From the NCBI GenBank assembly GCA_963920765.1, contig OY987248.1:14728539-14792538 (forward strand): a DNA stretch of 64,000 nt, given 5' to 3'. Under the pieces are notes generated by a model. It searched no databases and was not told the origin of the DNA. It was given only the letters and a program-made list of their open reading frames with translations. Shown piece by piece: positions 48,271 to 60,608 of this stretch. This stretch comes from Ulota crispa (taxonomy: Eukaryota > Streptophyta > Bryopsida > Orthotrichales > Orthotrichaceae). Position numbers and translations under genes: made by a program. Positions within the stretch are counted from its first letter, which is position 1. Every line of letters starts with the position of its first letter.

Positions 48271-48890
48271 ATATTTTTGATTGTAGATGAATTGCATCGA
48301 ATGTAGATGAATTGAGTCGAGTGTGGATGACTTATGATGAGTGAGGATGAATTGCGTCGATTGTGGGTTACGTTGATTGCGGATGAAGTGTGTCGAATGT
48401 GGATGGATTGCGTGACGGGGGATTCAGTTGTTTGCGTCGAATGTGGATGACTTCAGTTGAGTGTGGATGACTTCAGTTGAGTGTGGATGACTTCAGTTGA
48501 GCGTGGATGACTTCAGTTTAGTGTGGATGACTTCAGTTGAGCGTGGATGACTTCAGTTTAGTGTGGATGACTTCAGTTGAGCGTGGATGACTTCAGTTGA
48601 GTGTGGATGACTTCAGTTGAGTGTGGATGACTTCAGTTGAGTGTGGATGACTTCAGTTGAGCGTGGATGACTTCAGTTTAGTGTGGATGACTTCAGTTGA
48701 GTGTGGATGACTTCAGTTGAGTGTGGATGACTTCAGTTGAGTGTGGATGACTTCAGTTGAGCGTGGATGACTTCAGTTTAGTGTGGATGACTTCAGTTGA
48801 GTGTGGATGACTTCAGTTGAGTGTGGATGACTTCAGTTGAGTGTGGATGACTTCAGTTGAGTGTGGATGACTTCAGTTGAGTGTGGATGA
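48271..48890. repeat. 20-bp minisatellite upstream of the MAS2/NKAP gene
   Basis: From 48441 to 48880 the unit GTGTGGATGACTTCAGTTGA repeats 22 times without a gap; the only recurrent variants are GCGTGG for GTGTGG and TTTA for TTGA. From 48271 to 48440, and in the last unit, diverged GTGGATGAATTGCGTCGA units form the border. The array starts about 210 bp upstream of the MAS2/NKAP ATG. Confidence 0.97.
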
Positions 48891-48990
48891 ATTGCGTCAA
48901 ATGTGGATGGAAATTACATATTGTTTCATCTGAATTTATATAAGTGCACCCACTCTGCTAATTTTCATTACAAACAAAATTAACAAGGGA

Positions 48991-49344
48991 AATTACAAAT
49001 AGGGGCATGAAAATGAAAAATACTACAAATAGGGGCATAGTTTCAAAATAATTACAAACAAGGCACAGCTTCAAAATAATTTATAATTTTTTGTAATTTT
49101 AGTGTGGACAATGGCTAGTTTATTTTCAAAAAAATTAAGAGCCTCTCCAAATCAAACTTAAACTAAGAAATTTTAGTAAAGGGGATGATTTTTTTTTGGA
49201 GAGACCTCTAAATTTTTTTGAAAGTTAACTATGTATCTAAATCAACCTTTCCAAACCATAATAAATTTACAAAAATTTACAATTTATTTTAAAACTGTGC
49301 CCTATTTGTAATGTTTTTTGATTTCTGTGCCCTTATTTGTAATT
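48991..49344. mobile_element. Inverted-repeat element K
   Basis: The left end AATTACAAATAGGGGCATG is matched on the right by TGTGCCCTTATTTGTAATT. A second inner pair (ACTACAAATAGGGGCATAG and CTGTGCCCTATTTGTAATG) gives each arm two subrepeats. About 350 bp, non-coding. No clear target duplication. Confidence 0.65.
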
Positions 49345-49626
49345 ATGTATATTTTCAATTCCGTTTTTGATTCCATAATAGCTTGAAGGATATTGCAAAG
49401 CGTGACTATGGTCTTTCCTCTAATTAGTTCTTCTTCAAAATCATTTAACCTTGGCTCAGTTTTAAAGATTTTCTACAATTTGAGTTTTAATAACGCAAAA
49501 TTTTAAATTTTGAGTTTTTACAAAGCCATCTTTTAAATGCTTTGTGGAAGGAGAAAATGATCTTTTTACACTTTTTCATTTGATAAGTGATATGCGGCAT
49601 TTTACTAGATCTAAACTATTCATGTA

Positions 49627-50024
49627 AGGTAGGCGCACCCACAAGCGTGGAAATAAGGGTTTTGGGTAGGAAAAACAATTAATTAATTTTGCAAAAAATA
49701 CTATAAGTTAGGAAGTGGAAATCAAAAATATTGGCATCAATTTCAAGGTTCCAACTGCAAGCATTTGTTCACAAAAAAATTTCAAAGTCCAATATTACTG
49801 AAATTTTAAGAACCATGGGTAAGAGATGCTAAAAATAAGGCTTGTTGGTTCTTAAATAGTGACATGGGTACTCAAAACCATCATGCTATCACCCACAACC
49901 ATCATCACTTCATCACTCATAACCATCATTCTGTCACCCACAACCATTTGTTTTTTTATTGATTAGCCCCTGTCACTTTTTGGTAACGTCCATGGGAACA
50001 CAACGCTTATGGATGCTGCTACTT
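49627..50024. mobile_element. AGGTAG-type MITE, C-prime 2
   Basis: Left end AGGTAGGCGCACCCACAAGC after TA; right end GCTTATGGATGCTGCTACTT. The interior shares GCAAGCATTTGTTCACAAA and the CACCCACAACCATCAT segments with the copies at 28511, 53151 and 53733. Confidence 0.72.
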
Positions 50025-50078
50025 TAATTTTGGAGTTTGTATGCAATACATAAAGAGATCCCTCAATGATTTGTGCTC

Positions 50079-50482
50079 ATGGCTCACCTTTATGCTCACC
50101 AAATAGAATCATGTTAACATGCATAGAATCTGTAGATTTACTACTATAATACTTCATAAATCTCACAACAATATTAAACTTAACAGAGAATGTACTAAAC
50201 TCTTGAACACAATATTGGTGTTGATGGCATCCAACTTCTAAAAAAATTCTTATAGGAACATCATAAAACATATGTATTAAAAGTATCAATCCATGTAAAA
50301 ATAAATGTACATACACTAAGCCAACAAATTGTTTTCACATCAATACTAGTAAATAGGGATCTTGAAATCAGAAAATCATTTGTAAACTCATCTCCAGAAA
50401 AATAGGTTTTAGTACCAACTGAAAACTCTTGTTTATGTAAGATTAAATCTTGTGCGGATGAGTCTATAACATGCCAGTACAT
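50079..50482 (-). other. Possible further exons of the filamin-domain gene
   Basis: Minus-strand frames here read HVIDSSAQDLILHKQEFSVG and, after a possible short intron, VGCHQHQYCVQEFSTFSVKF followed by NIVVRFMKYYSS and a stop. The composition looks like protein rather than random AT-rich sequence, and the strand matches the filamin-domain exons at 54736-56606, 4 kb upstream. No family motif is recognised, so the link is a guess. Confidence 0.2.
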
Positions 50483-50841
50483 GATAATTAGAATAGAATT
50501 ACTTATTTGCTACTGCAACATTATGAGTCTTCTTCTTAACTAATAAGTAAACTCTGAGATTAAAAAAAAGTAATATGGAAAAAACAATGACGAAGAAAAA
50601 ATAAATACTTAAAGATTTGTAATTCAAACCATGATTATCTTAATGGACTATTACAAATCTAGAAGATTCAAATCATTTGATAATAAGGATTACATCACTT
50701 TATAAGTATTGTACAAAACAAATCTATTTTAAAACTTTGAAGAATATTTGCATTGATGTGTCATACTTCAATAGTAGAAAAACCAACTCTATCACATTGA
50801 AGTCAAAGAATGTTAATTTGAAACAAACATATTTTTGTTAA
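50483..50841. other. AT-rich spacer
   Basis: Nothing recognised. It separates the possible exons at 50079-50482 from MITE A3. Confidence 0.4.
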
Positions 50842-51160
50842 GGAATTTTTGTATGGATACCTCTGAAGTTTGCAATATTTGCACAAATATCCATGATTTT
50901 TCAGAAATTGCACAAATACCCTTGAACAAAAAATTTATGAGTTTGTTTTGTTTTGCATGCTACTTTCCTTCTTCTTTTATGCACACATTTTTTCTTTTTT
51001 GTGACATTATATTCTCTTCTCAACATTGGTCAAGAAGAAAGTACAAGCACAACTATAAATGCCTACAAATTATAGTCTGAAGATATTTGTGCAATTTCTG
51101 AAAAACCAGGGGATAACTATGCAAATATTGCAAAGTTCAGGGGTATTTATGAATATTTCC
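50842..51160. mobile_element. Mutator-type MITE A3 (diverged)
   Basis: Ends GGAATTTTTGTATGGATACC and GGGGTATTTATGAATATTTCC correspond to those of A1 and A2, and the TTTGCAATATTTGCA/TGCAAATATTGCAAA inner repeats and the TACTTTCCTTCTTC core are kept. The flanking 9 bp no longer match exactly, as expected for an older insertion. Confidence 0.7.
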
Positions 51161-51618
51161 TTTATCAACATATGCAACATCATCAACCTTTTTGGTATAA
51201 TTATTTTCCAATGAACAATTGGTTTTCGTTCATTTTAAATAACAAGTGTTTCATGCAGTACATATTGTGTGGATTGTCCTATTTTTACATAAATTTTGGA
51301 CATTTTAATTAATGATGATTGAAAACAATACATTCTATAGGATTAATTTTTTTATCAATTTGACAGAGACATTAACTATTTGAACCATTCATCTGAGAAT
51401 TGGAACAGAGAGGGTTTTATTTTAATGTTTTGTGAAAGAATATGCAACTAAGTTAATTTTATAGCACATTGAGGTTATCCGAGTTATCTCTTCATTGTTA
51501 AGTTGTTCTTCCACCTTTTGATTTTAGTTTCATGTCCCAAAAGTGAGTATGTTTGGAAACTTAATGAAATATTTCAATCTTTCAAAGTGTTTTCGGCCCA
51601 AGCGACTGAAATACTCAA
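51161..51618. other. AT-rich spacer
   Basis: Nothing recognised between MITE A3 and D11. Confidence 0.4.
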
Positions 51619-52524
51619 TTAACACCTACATGACCATTGTCCATTTGGGGGACAAATGGGATTTTGGGCATGTACCTATGGCTAAACTACTTTGCGTGCT
51701 TTTTGAAACCTTTATTGAAGGTGAGGAATTCAAAAATCTACGTGGGAATGTAATTTATTCTTCATTCCAACATTTACTGAAGAATCTAGAAAATGCTGCT
51801 CCTTGGGCAGCCAAAAACTTTTTTAAAAATTGCGTTTTTTTTCAAATAAAAATCTGGAATAGGTACTTTAGACTTATATAGACATGGGGAGTTTTGAATC
51901 ATTCAATTTTGATAAATGAGATGAAAGTTATGAGGAGTTTTTGTTTACGGGCAGTTCTAGATTCTCTACTTTAAAATAAACTTTGAAGTCCTTTATTTTA
52001 CTCAATTTTCAATATTTTGGAAAAAAAAAAAAAATTAAAGGATGTAGATTATTTTTCACAACATTATAACCATTGGGATTTGCATTTTCATTATAATAAT
52101 TAAATTCATAACAATTTAGTGTTTTGACTCACTCTCTACTTCTTTTTACTTTCTATTTTTTCCCATGCGTTGTATAGTTCCAATTGATTTGAAAATTCTC
52201 CCACACATATCTAACTTGGTCTCCTACTTGGGAAAAATAAACCTCAACTTTGTGTAGAGTAATTTTTTTGCTCTAAGAGTGGTCAAGGCCTTTTGAAATT
52301 TCTAAACAGCAGCAAAAATTAAATAAATCCGCAATTTAGGTGTAAATATCTCACTCATTTTTGTGTAAATTGAACTCATTTTTACCCATGTGTACCTCTT
52401 GTAGTTTACTATAAGATCTTACAGTTGAATTTTTGTAAAAAACCTTTTTTTTTACTTGTTTCCCCAAAAGTGGCAATTTTTTATGCTTTTTGCAAAAAAA
52501 ATGGCTTGGTCCTTTACGGATTAA
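51619..52524. mobile_element. piggyBac-like MITE, D11 (diverged)
   Basis: Starts TTAACACCTACATGACCATT and ends TTGGTCCTTTACGGATTAA; TTAA is kept on both sides although the ends have several changes. It is an inverted relative of D4 and D9, with the GGATTTTGGGCATGTACC block near the left end. A 112-codon ORF (51543-51881) crosses its left edge and is not a gene. Confidence 0.7.
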
Positions 52525-53150
52525 ATTAGTCGTTGGGTTTTCACATCAAAAAATGTAGGAATATATTGACATAAATCGATTCATGCGTTTTTTACATGTT
52601 TTACATCCGGGTGTAACTTTTTAAACTCAAATTTGCATTGGTAATTTGATAAATTAACTTCCACCCCCAGTGAATCAACTGCATACTCCAATTTTTTTCT
52701 TTGAAGACCATAATCAAAATTTTACACATGTTTATCATCATTTAACTTCTCTTTTTAATCTCTATTATAAATTTTTGATGCCTCTAATGATTGACTTAAC
52801 TCCAAGTCTTGAATTTGTCCCTTCGTAATCATCTTAGAAGGTAGAACGTACTTAATAGATATAGAACTATCACTTGCATCATAACATCTTCTAGCACACC
52901 ATCACAATAATCAATTATTAACAATTGAACTTTGACTGTTATTGTGGATACTACATTTAAACAACAAATGTTCTACAATTGTCAAATCTTAAATTTTAAC
53001 AAATATAGACCAATGTGCTACACTTATCATGACGAATTCTATTTGTCAGATTATCCATCTACAAAGGCAAATAATTTTTATATGGATGGGCAACCATTCT
53101 ATTGAAATTTCAAACACACGTTTATGAAGTGTAGAAGTGAAAAGACAGTT
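52525..53150. other. AT-rich spacer
   Basis: Nothing recognised; only chance ORFs. Confidence 0.4.
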
Positions 53151-53514
53151 AGGTAGGGTTCTCTTGAGGGTTTTAGAGTGTATACCCCAATCAAATAAGC
53201 TTGAAAGTAATATTGCTAAATTAGCAAGAAGGAATGAAAAATATTGGCATCAATTTCAAACTTTCAATTGCAAGCATTTGTTCACAAAGATTTTACAAAG
53301 TCCAAAATCATTAAAAATGTAAAGCAGTGTGTAAGAGATGCTAAAAACAAGACTTGCTGGTTCTTAAATAGTGAGATGGGGCACTCAAAATTATCATGTT
53401 AGTCACCCATAACTATCACCCCATCATTCATAACTATTTGGTTTTATGTTTATTAGGCCTTAACTTTGCCAGTGACACACATGGGGACAGTCATGGTAAG
53501 CGGTGCTGCTACCT
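53151..53514. mobile_element. AGGTAG-type MITE, C-prime 4 (diverged)
   Basis: The right end AGCGGTGCTGCTACCT before TA is clear; the left end AGGTAGGGTTCTC is degraded. The interior GCATCAATTTCAAACTTTC and CAAGCATTTGTTCACAAAG match the family. Confidence 0.6.
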
Positions 53515-53732
53515 TATGGAAAAAACAAAAGACAAGTTCAATCAAAAATTCTAACAACTACTATTGCTAAGTAGAATAACAACAAGAGATGACAATGATA
53601 ATAAAACTAAAAAACATGACACATCTAACTTACTATAAAGCATCCAAAGTCCATAAATAATTGGTTAAAAACAAATTTTATTAGCACTACATTGCAAAAT
53701 AGTGGGAGATTGATCCAAAACACATGGAGATA

Positions 53733-54128
53733 AGGTAGCAGCACCCACTAAGGGCCATGTCGCCATAGGCGTCACCTGGCATAGTCAAAGACTATTGAAT
53801 ACAAAATCAAATGGTTATGGGTAAGAAAGTGATGGTTATGGGTGATGAAGTGATAATTGTGGGAAATTGCATGCTTGTTTTGAGTACCCATCTCACTATT
53901 TAAGAACCAACAGCCTTGTGATTAGCATCTCTTACACATGGTTCATACAATTTCAATGATTTTGGACTTTGAAAAATCTTTGTGAACAAATGCTTGTAGT
54001 TGGAACCTTGAAATTGATGCCAATATTTTTGGTTTCCACTTACTAACTTATAGTATTTTTTCCAAAATTAGTCAATTGTTTTACCTAGTCCAAAACCCTT
54101 ATTTCCACGCTTATGGGTGCTCCTACCT
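53733..54128. mobile_element. AGGTAG-type MITE, C-prime 3
   Basis: Left end AGGTAGCAGCACCCACTAAG after TA and right end CTTATGGGTGCTCCTACCT before TA. Interior as in C-prime 1 and 2, in the orientation of C-prime 1. It is the best preserved copy of this subfamily. Confidence 0.8.
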
Positions 54129-54735
54129 TATATCCAAAATACCAAAAGATATATTCAAAACATCAAGAGATCTACCAATGTAAAGGGAGAAATTTTTTTC
54201 ATTAGTTTTTAGTAGATTGTATAGAGAGTTTCTTGCATCCAATTCAAAAAAAAATCAGAAAATTCATGCAATGAACTTCACTAATTCTTGGAATTTAGAA
54301 TTTGGATTCACATAAATTATGTTAATTTGAACATAATCAATGAAATTAGTGCAGAAAACAAGGATAATCATTTCAATATGGAGAGTACACAAACAATTCA
54401 TAGTAACATAATATTTATTAACTTGGGAAAAAGCCTTTCCCAAGATAAATTTTGGGGATATTACATTTTGCATTTGTGAGAATGTATGATGAATTAAAGT
54501 GAGTTTTTTTTGATAATGTCTTCAAGATATTTTATCATTGATGTGAGGTGTTGAAAAAATCATCAAAAAATTCACTCTAAATCACCTAAAAACTCTTAAT
54601 GGAAAAACATCAAAATTCTCAAAATTGGTGATTTTTTGCAAATTAACAAATATTGCGTTTAGTTCAATGCTAAAACATGTCATAAATTATGTAATGTTAT
54701 TAAATATGATAAAATCCATTTGGAAAGTTTCAAAC
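54129..54735. other. Downstream intron or flank of the filamin-domain gene
   Basis: The exon ending at 54736 has a donor site, so this is probably intron. Translations on the minus strand show no continuation of the domain. No repeat family was noticed. Confidence 0.4.
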
Positions 54736-56606
54736 CTGGTAATACATAAAATAGTGTAGGCATGTCCTTTAGTTTGTTTCCTTGAGCATCCGCAATAGTC
54801 ATTAGAAATGACCCAACTTGGGTGGAGTATACGCTTACAAGACAAATTCCAAAAGCATGCCTAGAAGACAGTTTAGCAAAAACCGGAGACTCTTGAGGGG
54901 TAAGGGTTTCTTCATACCCATACTTTTGAAAACTTATAATGAGGTCATCCGGTCTAATTTCTCTACCCCCGGTCAAACCCCAAATCTTATTTCCATAGCC
55001 ATCATTTAAGATTATTTTAATGGCACCATATTCTTTTAACAAAAATGAGTTGGTTCTTTCCCATTGCCAAAAACAATTTTGTAGTGATACATTACCTACC
55101 GTAGCCCACAAAAAACAAATAAGATAACTAAAAAAAATCGTTAATTATAATACTTTTCATCATGCATTGAACATTTTTTTAAAAACAACTTCAGTTACTG
55201 GCTACTTTTATGAACATCCAAACGAAGACTGGGACAATTTTTTCTTTTTTTCTTTTGATGGATTTCATTTACTTTAATTAAATGCTTCTATATTTAGTTT
55301 AGTTTCTACAGGTTCATTTTATAGCTTTCCTCAATTCCAAAAAACCCTTACATTGTTTTAATTTACCACCAAAATGTTTTGTTTATGAATTTGTGGATAG
55401 TATAGATTGTCATTTTCCCTAAAATTTTACCAAAACCCAATTATTTTTTCATTAATATTCTTAAATTTTGTCTTCTCAAAACATGAAGGTTTTATATATA
55501 AACCAATCATCGTATAAATGACAAACCATTAGAAACTAATAGAATTATCGATTTTAGCGTTTTATTTAGTTACGTTTTGTACCAATAGAAAAACCCTAAA
55601 ACCAAAATCTTTGTTGTATTATCAAAACCCTCTCGATCAACTGATATGAATCATATGATTGAATATTGTAAATAGTTAAAGTAAACATAATGGGTATATA
55701 CAAACAATCATTTTCTGCACTCCAATATATTTTAACATAAAAAAACAATACAAACACTAAAAAAAAAACCTGTCCTAAAAAATAGTGTTCACAATAATTA
55801 TTTACAACAAATGTTAAACAATTCAATTGTAGTCATTGTGGACATTTGCAATTATTCTCAATCAATCATTCAGGACAATTTTTTTCAAAAAATTCAAATC
55901 TTTGTTCATATTTTTATAAATTTATGTATAAAAAGTTAGCCATGATAACATGAATATAAAATTTACCTGCTACATATCGCACGTCAATACTTATAGGCAA
56001 AATTTTATTTGAAAGTTTCATCCATGCAAGGGAGGTGAGTTGCAATTGAAGTGGTTTTAAAGCTGAAGCCAAGTTCCAACCAGTTAAAATACAAGAAAAA
56101 TTATAAGTTCCATTAGGATTAGGAACCCATGCTGGAAAAGTGCAGTTTAAATATTGTGAGTATGTTGGACCTTCGCCATTGGGTGCCCAAATATTAACTT
56201 TAAATCCGGGGTCTTCTCCAATATACATTTTACAACAAGCACATGCTAAGGTGCAAGTTGCATATGCTCTAGTGCAAAATGGTCCTGTGCATTCACGTTG
56301 AAATGCAAAAATACTAAAGTTTATAGACTCACCAATTGGATAATAAACTTCTTTTTTGTTATTAGGTTGGTTTGTTATGTTAAAAGAGGTGCAATTGTAG
56401 CTAAGCCCGGTTGGGTTGTTTGAAGAGTCGCATGTGCTGCAACAGTGATATGTGTACTTGGAATTTACACAACATTGTTCTTTAAGAGTAACTTGGTTTT
56501 TGTACGCACAACATGAACCATCTTGCATTTCAAATGCATTGACAAATGCAATAATGTTAAACATCAGAATAGCAAAGAGATATGAGTATCTTTGGTAATA
56601 TATCAT
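54736..56606 (-). CDS. Secreted cysteine-rich protein with filamin-like Ig domains (5' exons; partial gene)
   Basis: Exon 1 is 55967-56606 (ATG at 56606), exon 2 is 54736-55095. The donor G|GTAAAT and acceptor GGTAG join in phase 1 (RYVAG to NVSLQN), and exon 2 ends at another phase-1 donor, so further exons are expected to the left. The protein begins with a hydrophobic signal peptide (YSYLFAILMFNIIAFVNA), then a cysteine-rich stretch with four CC pairs, then two stretches with the look of filamin/ABP280 repeats. The first ends PISIDVRYVAG; the second has FLLKEYGAIKIILNDGYGNK, then GICLVSVYSTQVGSFLMTIA and ends FYVLPG. The pattern of a D.YGN turn, a G.Y/F..T..G.F...I strand pair and a V.PG end is typical. 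Plant GEX2, a gamete surface protein, has such domains in an extracellular setting; homology to GEX2 is a suggestion only. The cysteine-rich part does not fit COBRA. Exon 2 encodes exactly one domain. Confidence 0.55.
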
Positions 56607-59600
56607 GTTTCTAACAATGATAATAACAAGTATGTCTTGCCCGTGCTTTGCGTTGTCTTTTTCTTAATTTTCGGTGACTTTTTTACTTCTCTTTCCGTGC
56701 CTTTTCCTCTCCCTCTCTGTCCCCTCTTTGGATTACAAAATTTCAATGAAAAATAAAGACACTAGTTGGTTAAACATACTACTAAAATCACAAGGACCTT
56801 TGTCATTAGAAGCAATTTTGGGTCTCCAAAAGGCCCCAAGAGGGCAACTGTGGTCAATGGAGAAGGAAAGCACGGGTCAAAGAACCTTGTAACTACACTG
56901 GCTGCCATTAGGACAGCTGAGCCTAAAATATTGAGGTTGTGGCCAATGAGAAGGAACTTCCACTTTGCTCATTGGATAGTTGCGTGCCAATTCTCCATGC
57001 TGCCAAACGTGTTAGTAGAATAAAATAATCCAAAGCTAGGATGTTGAAGGACAGCCGCACTTTTGTGAAACACATATTTTAATTTATTGTTCTAATATTT
57101 TACTTTACTGTTCAAATATTTTGATTTACCATTCTAATATTTTAATACTAGAAGGGACGCTCATGTCAACAAAGATAAAGACCAATGTTGGTGGGAATCT
57201 TGCTGAGTGTGCATTATCGACATTGTTTAGGTTCATCATGTTCTTTCAATGCAACAGTGTGAATTTATCTAGATATCCTTGCGGCTGCATGCAATTTGTT
57301 GAGTTCTTGGAAGAGCGAGTAGCGGTCCTATGTTAGCCATGGATCACCCAGTTGAGATCAATCAGTCGCCAGCGGAGGTTCACAATGTAGTTCTTTTTAA
57401 CTCACAGGATGTTTATGGCAAGTGGATTCCGATGCCTAAGGGTACAAGAAATGTGTTTGATTTGGAGGTTTTTAGAGGGACATAGGGAGTACCATAATAC
57501 AAAATCCACAATTACCTCTGTAATATCACATCCCCAATCTTTGTTGTCATACTACTAAAATCACAAGGATTATTGTAATATCACATTTTGACACCTCCAC
57601 TCTTTGTGGTATTATCACATGCATACGATTTGAAGACTGATTGAAATTCTAATTTGCATACTATTTAACATATGAAAATCCTAATAAAATTTTGATGGTG
57701 AATACGTTATGTAGCAAGCGCCAACCTCTAATATCCTACTATAATCACAAATTGACAAGAAGTAGCAAAGGCAATAATATAATCAATCATACATTCCAAA
57801 ACCACCTTATTGCACAAAGGTACAAAAAGCCACCTTAATCTTAGTGGTGGTTTCTTTAACCCAAATTTTAGGTCAAAGTTACTTTGAACAAAATACTAGC
57901 ATTTTAATTACATCTCTTGGTTACATTTTTGTTGGAACATAGTAAATTACATTGCCCATATTTTTGTTATAATGCCAATAGTATCTACCATTGATAATGC
58001 CACCTAGTTGACCTAGTACACCTAGTACATACATATGCTTTCATATCTATATATAGATATTGTAGGTGAACAAATACTTGGCTTGTTCAAGACTGAAAAA
58101 CCTACACATACTTAGATTGAAACAAGTCTTGGATAAAAATCACAAAAATTTGAGGGTTGTTGAGTTTGTAAATAGAAAGTCACAATTTATTGACTTGATT
58201 AGAGCTCTAAAAATAGACCCACAAAACATTGGATTAAATTGGAACTTTAATTCCACAAAAATTTGTCCTCATATGAAATCTAACAAAAATCCTCAAATCT
58301 AGAGTTTACTAAGGCTATAGATGGAAACACTCAAAGCTCTAAGCAAAAAACCACAAAATTTTGGGCTCGTTAAAATCCCAAGAAATTCTAAAGAATTTGA
58401 GTTCATTTGAAACCCTTGATAAAACTCCAAATAAAGGTAAATTCATGTAAGAACTTGGCTAAAAACTTACAAAATTTTGGATTTGATTGAAGCCCTACAA
58501 GATATAGAGGATCCATTTGGAACTTCAAATGACTCTAAGTGATTGCAAGAAACACTTGTACTACATTCTGTCCCCTCCCCCTTGGGCGGGAGGTAATAGG
58601 CTTGTATCTTTTGCATAACAAGTTCTTTTTACCTGAAATTTCAGAGTAAGGTGAACATCAAAGTTATTGACATTTACTAAATTTTTGGTGTTTTTTAAAA
58701 TTATTTTTCTATTTATTAAGGGGCCCCAATTGCATGTCTACCTTCGTGGTTTTGGGGGTTTGTAGTACTACATTGGGTCCAAAAAAACGAATTTGGTGCC
58801 ACAAATCAGGGTAGTGGTTTAAGAAGCATCATTACACAGATCATCAAACCAGTTTTACAAAACTCAAAAATCTCTACCCTGCACATTGTCTCAACATGGG
58901 CATCTTTTCTCCCTCCATTGGTAAAAGACAAAAACCTTCCTCCAAAAAGTACTTGCATTAGTTCAAGCTAATGAGGGAAATCAGAAATGTCCATTTTTTG
59001 TTTTATTTTTTTGATTTTTTTACTATTTTCTAAAGAGAAAAAAGGAAATTGTCTTTTTGTTGGTAATTTCTATCCCTCTTTTTTTGAGCATTACTTTTAG
59101 AATAAGTTTTTTCTAGGTTTAAATTTTCACATGTATGCTATTTTAAGTGCTGAACAAATTGTCTGTATTTTATTTTATTTAAAAAAAAAAGTTCAAAAGC
59201 TCATAGTACTACCTAGTATTACCAATTTTAAGAGTGTTTGAGACAAAATTGTGAAGTGTTTCTTGCAACTACCCCTCTAATCATTTGCAACAAATGCTAA
59301 ACATTTATGAACTTCCAATTTTGTAGTAAAACTAGAAGTTTTATTATGTGGGCAAAATAACAAGCAACAAAAAACCTTCTAAAGATTGTATTCTTCTCTA
59401 GAAAAGCACAATGTGTAAGAGTAATGCATGTCATTTTAATCACTTTGAGTATGCAATATTCATCAAGGCATGAGACCCAAAGAACAAGAAAGTTATATGT
59501 TTTGAAGGAGCTTTAAATACAGCCCTTCTTTCTAACACTCTATTTGATAGTATTTTCAACGGTTTTGGACACTGTATTCTAAAAATACATATGAAAAATT

Positions 59601-60608
59601 TGGTGTTTTTTAAGTAATTAGCTTAATATAAGGAAAACTAGTGGGAATTAGTGGGAAAGCGTTCAAGGGAGAAGTTAATTTGATAGGCACAATCTTGGTC
59701 TTAAAGTGTCTAAAAATAGGCACTCAAGGCTCTTGCCATTCTCACAATTTAGGAATGGCTGCTAAAGAGGGTGAAAATAAAGCATTAGAAAACAAAAACC
59801 ACTTGGTAGGCGCTGTTTTACATTTACATAAATGCAATATTAATCACTTATAGCAGTTTTTAATATCAAGAATATCTTATTCAAAATTTTAAATACCAGA
59901 TTATTCTTTATTGGGCAACACTTAAATAAGCAAAGAAACTAATTGCATTCAATCTCTATTTTTAATTGAATCATAACAAAAAAAATCATTTTGTATGATG
60001 ATTCTATAATTATAAATTGAATGTGTTTTTGCCTAAATGATTATTTCTTTACGATAAACTTTCAATGAATGTACTTTGATTCAAAAAGTCAAGGTTGTTA
60101 GAGTTTTCTTAGTTTTGAGTATGTAAGTATCAAATTTGAATTAATATCAAATAGAAAATATAAGATGCATAACTTGTAAATAAATTAACTAAAAAAGAGA
60201 TTGGGTTTTGATCAATATTAGGGATTCATTTATAAATTTGTAATAAAATCACATTCTAGATAATTAGACCTTTTAAATGCACACAATGATGTTTTTGTTG
60301 CAATCAAGGTTCATAGTGATAAATATGTGATGATTTGAGGAAATATGTAAGATTTCCCTAACCAAATATTTCTATGATAGTTGCAATGCTCCAACAATTA
60401 ATTAATTTTTATCCTTTTTTTATTTTATCAAATAATATTTCAGTTTGTTTACTTTTTTTTTGATCTAATCAAGGTATTATTATTTTTATTGATTTTTTTG
60501 AAAAAACACATTTGTATGAATTCAAAAAAGTAAGAAAGAAACCATAAATATGTATTCAAAAAGATATATTTAATGTTGGATTGAGTATCAAAGATTTAAC
60601 TTTTAGCT
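56607..60608. other. Gene-poor region with coding-like fragments
   Basis: At 56766-57023 and 57121-57484 the sequence is less AT-rich, and short ORFs are found, among them one from ATG 57340 to TAG 57484 that reads MDHPVEINQSPAEVHNVVL onward for 48 codons. None carries a known domain; they may be decayed gene or transposon pieces. At 58060-58560 a phrase like CACAAAATTTTGG recurs irregularly. From 58600 to 60608 only AT-rich sequence is seen. Confidence 0.35.

Noticed and set aside
51543-51881. 112-codon plus ORF as a possible transposase
   Set aside because: It crosses the left boundary of element D11 and has no transposase motif.
53137-53322. 61-codon plus ORF
   Set aside because: It overlaps a diverged AGGTAG-type MITE and contains the family's shared interior sequence.
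54736-56606. COBRA-like assignment for the cysteine-rich secreted protein
   Set aside because: The COBRA signature blocks and CCVS-type motif arrangement are absent; the filamin-like pattern fits better.
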